Assembly (NCBI GenBank): GCA_937900185.1 | Contig: CALCCW010000057.1 | Coordinates: 1 to 8,107, forward strand | Reading direction: 5' to 3' | Source: QQUK01 sp913009765 | GTDB lineage: Bacteria; Zixibacteria; MSB-5A5; GN15; FEB-12 | DNA: 8,107 nt | Part shown: positions 7,081 through 8,107 of the stretch, one piece after another | Position numbering within the stretch: position 1 is the stretch's first letter | Layout of the letters: each line of letters starts with the position of its first letter | Notes under the pieces: model-generated | The model's database searches: none | Told to the model about the DNA's origin: nothing | What the model saw: only the letters and a program-made list of their open reading frames with translations | Position numbers and translations under genes: made by a program

Positions 7081-7717
7081 AAAAAAGAGATTCGGTCTCT
7101 TAACTTTTGTTCTTCTTATAGTTGTATTAATTATTATTCGGTTTGTTGAGGATATCGACAAGGATGTACCTCTTAAAGATAGGTTTCGAGTTACAAAAGT
7201 AATTGATGGGGATACTTTTGAATTAAAAGGCGGAGATAGGGTTCGGCTTTTGTCTATTGATACTCCTGAAAAAGGAGAGCAGTTTTATGAAGAAGCAAAG
7301 GAACTGCTGAAAAAATATACTTTAAATAAACAGGTAGAGTTAACTTATGCCGAAAAACGACGAGACCACTACGGCAGACTCTTAGCATTTGTATATGTCG
7401 ATTCTGTGTTTGTTAATAAAGTGATATTGGAAAAAGGTCTGGGGTATTTATATCTTTTTAAAGATACCGAATCAAAATTACAAACAACTCAAGAACTTCT
7501 TTTAGCTCAGCAAAATGCGATGGATGCAAAAATCGGAATATGGTCAATAACTTATTCACCCGAAGATTATTATATTAACAAAGAAGGTTCCTTTCGTTTG
7601 CATAGACCCGGATGTAATTCTGTGAAAAAACTTGTTCCCGGGAAATACAGAAAGTTTGATAATCGTTTGGACGGTTTTAGAATCGGTCTCTCACCCTGTC
7701 GTAACTGCAAACCATAA
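7070..7717 (+). CDS. Membrane-anchored thermonuclease (SNase-family) with C-terminal Cys-rich module
   Basis: This 215-residue protein starts at ATG 7070 inside the end of sbcC, behind GAGG (7057-7060) at 9 nt spacing, which suggests translational coupling. KKKR (4-7) precedes one hydrophobic segment (8-23), a signal anchor or uncleaved signal peptide; the positive-inside rule places the rest outside the cytoplasmic membrane. Residues 38-160 match staphylococcal nuclease: IDGDTFEL (45-52, acidic metal ligand), R59, D64TPE67 and YGR103, equivalent to the known Arg35, Asp40, Glu43 and Arg87. It should therefore hydrolyse DNA or RNA in a Ca2+-dependent way. Residues 167-215 form a tail with HRPGC (178-182) and a terminal CRNC (210-213), resembling the Ada-type metal-binding modules appended to other SNase proteins, probably a zinc site. 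The extracytoplasmic location fits poorly with direct partnership with cytoplasmic SbcC, so the operon link may be only co-expression. Confidence 0.88.
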   Translation: MVHKKKRFGLLTFVLLIVVLIIIRFVEDIDKDVPLKDRFRVTKVIDGDTFELKGGDRVRLLSIDTPEKGEQFYEEAKELLKKYTLNKQVELTYAEKRRDHYGRLLAFVYVDSVFVNKVILEKGLGYLYLFKDTESKLQTTQELLLAQQNAMDAKIGIWSITYSPEDYYINKEGSFRLHRPGCNSVKKLVPGKYRKFDNRLDGFRIGLSPCRNCKP

Positions 7718-7735
7718 GAAAGACAATGCTGTCAC

Positions 7736-7752
7736 GTATTAGAAAATAATAC
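7736..7752 (+). terminator. Weak AT-rich hairpin after the nuclease gene
   Basis: GTATTA (7736-7741), a GAAAA loop and TAATAC (7747-7752) form a perfect 6-bp hairpin 18 nt after the stop codon. There is no G+C-rich stem and no immediate T-run (only TTTT at 7764-7767), so termination here would be inefficient. It abuts the next -35 hexamer and could equally be an operator. Confidence 0.25.
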
Positions 7753-7782
7753 TTGACATCTCCTTTTAAAACTTATTACTTT
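7753..7782 (+). promoter_or_regulatory. Putative promoter of the downstream exported-protein gene
   Basis: A perfect TTGACA (7753-7758) is followed after 18 bp by TACTTT (7777-7782), a weak -10; TTTAAT at 7780-7785 is an alternative at poor spacing. A start near 7789 would give a leader of about 200 nt before ATG 7992. The strong -35 and correct position support it; the -10 is the weak point. Confidence 0.45.
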
Positions 7783-7788
7783 AATGTT

Positions 7789-7991
7789 TAAGCAAAGCAA
7801 TATTTAATCAAATAGATAAAGCCATGGTCATACATCATGGGCAGATAGGATAATAGGAATTATTTATTTATCCTAATATAGTTTCCTCTAAACGCAGTAA
7901 GGAGGTGAAACTCAAGTCAATTATAATAATATTAAATATCACTGAAGTAGTAAACAAGTAACTTTTTTAATCTCTTCTCACAGGAGTCACA
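7789..7991 (+). promoter_or_regulatory. Structured leader with three consecutive hairpins and an occluded Shine-Dalgarno-like site
   Basis: After the promoter come GCCATG/CATGGGC (7821-7826 with 7836-7842, one bulged G), TAGGATAA/TTATCCTA (7846-7853 with 7868-7875, 8 perfect bp) and AGTTTCCTC/GAGGTGAAACT (7880-7888 with 7902-7912, 2-nt bulge). The third stem buries AAGGAGGTGA (7899-7908), an excellent anti-16S match with no ATG, GTG or TTG at a usable distance. The real gene has its own AGGAG at 7982-7986. The order GCAAA, small stem, AAAGCC, stem (7794-7842) vaguely recalls a c-di-GMP-I riboswitch core, but the GNRA tetraloop and closing helix are not seen. I cannot assign a class. Confidence 0.4.
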
Positions 7992-8107
7992 ATGAAAAAA
8001 GTTTTAACCTTTTTAATCATCAGTGCATTACTCGTTTCAACAATCGTCATTGCCGCACCGCTTTTTAAAGTCAAAACAGCAAATACAGTACAAAAAACTC
8101 AAGATTA
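7992..8107 (+). CDS. Start of an exported protein of unknown function (3' end missing)
   Basis: ATG 7992 follows AGGAG (7982-7986) by 5 nt and the frame is open for 38 codons to the window edge. Residues 1-21 form a classical Sec signal peptide: KK at 2-3, a hydrophobic core, then VIAAP, with cleavage likely after A21 or A22. The visible mature part (PLFKVKTANTVQKTQD) is polar and basic and matches nothing I know. The signal peptide and a long leader parallel the large secreted-protein gene at the other end of the window, so it may be another surface or secreted protein, but the function cannot be read from the part present. Confidence 0.75.
   Translation, partial: MKKVLTFLIISALLVSTIVIAAPLFKVKTANTVQKTQD

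Noticed and set aside
7789..7860. c-di-GMP-I (GEMM) riboswitch.
   Set aside because: Only loose resemblance (GCAAA, AAAGCC, GGCAGATAGG); the GNRA-capped stem and the closing helix are not present, so it is kept only as something to test.
7905..7961. 18-codon frame starting with GTG at 7905.
   Set aside because: The GTG is part of the Shine-Dalgarno-like sequence itself, so no ribosome binding site is correctly placed in front of it.
1..8107. CRISPR array, tRNA genes or an insertion sequence.
   Set aside because: No regularly spaced direct repeats, no tRNA cloverleaf or T-loop sequence, and no transposase reading frame were found by eye.

Overview
This 8.1 kb window is AT-rich bacterial DNA, probably chromosomal. 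It holds four real protein genes, two of them cut by the window edges, and an unusually long (about 1.1 kb) intergenic stretch rich in palindromic, RNA-like structure. The lineage cannot be fixed from sequence alone. The very large secreted beta-sandwich plus PQQ-like propeller protein, the AT-rich composition and the consensus TTGACA/TATAAT promoter would suit a Gram-negative of the FCB group or a candidate phylum (Zixibacteria- or Cloacimonadota-like). That is a guess from style, not from a marker gene.

Layout. (1) Positions 3576 to 1, minus strand: one uninterrupted reading frame of 1192 codons, starting at ATG 3576 and still open at the left edge. It encodes a Sec-exported protein with three related beta-sandwich repeats, a PQQ/quinoprotein-like beta-propeller with seven blade signatures, and an ASH-like segment. 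(2) Positions 3577-4125: its long 5' leader, read leftward from a near-perfect promoter (-35 at 4120-4125, -10 at 4098-4103), with many hairpins including a pair with identical tetraloops. (3) Positions 4132-4396: an 8-bp palindrome, then a roughly 230-bp two-module inverted-repeat element (structured ncRNA, or REP/MITE-like repeat). (4) Positions 4518-4579: a second compact hairpin with a GGAA tetraloop. (5) Positions 4639-4666: a putative promoter almost touching the next start codon. (6) Positions 4678-7717, plus strand: a two-gene operon with an 11-nt overlap, made of an SbcC/Rad50-like ATPase and a membrane-anchored thermonuclease-family protein with a C-terminal Cys-rich module. (7) Positions 7736-7991: a weak hairpin, a TTGACA promoter and a leader of about 200 nt with three consecutive hairpins. 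(8) Position 7992 to the end: the first 38 codons of another exported protein.

How the parts fit. The SbcC-like ATPase and the nuclease are translationally coupled, which suggests a shared DNA-processing role, but SbcD/Mre11 is not in the window. Both genes for exported proteins, although divergent and separated by the operon, have a TTGACA promoter followed by a long, hairpin-rich leader, so post-transcriptional control of surface or secreted proteins is a plausible theme. No tRNA, rRNA, CRISPR array or transposase gene was seen.
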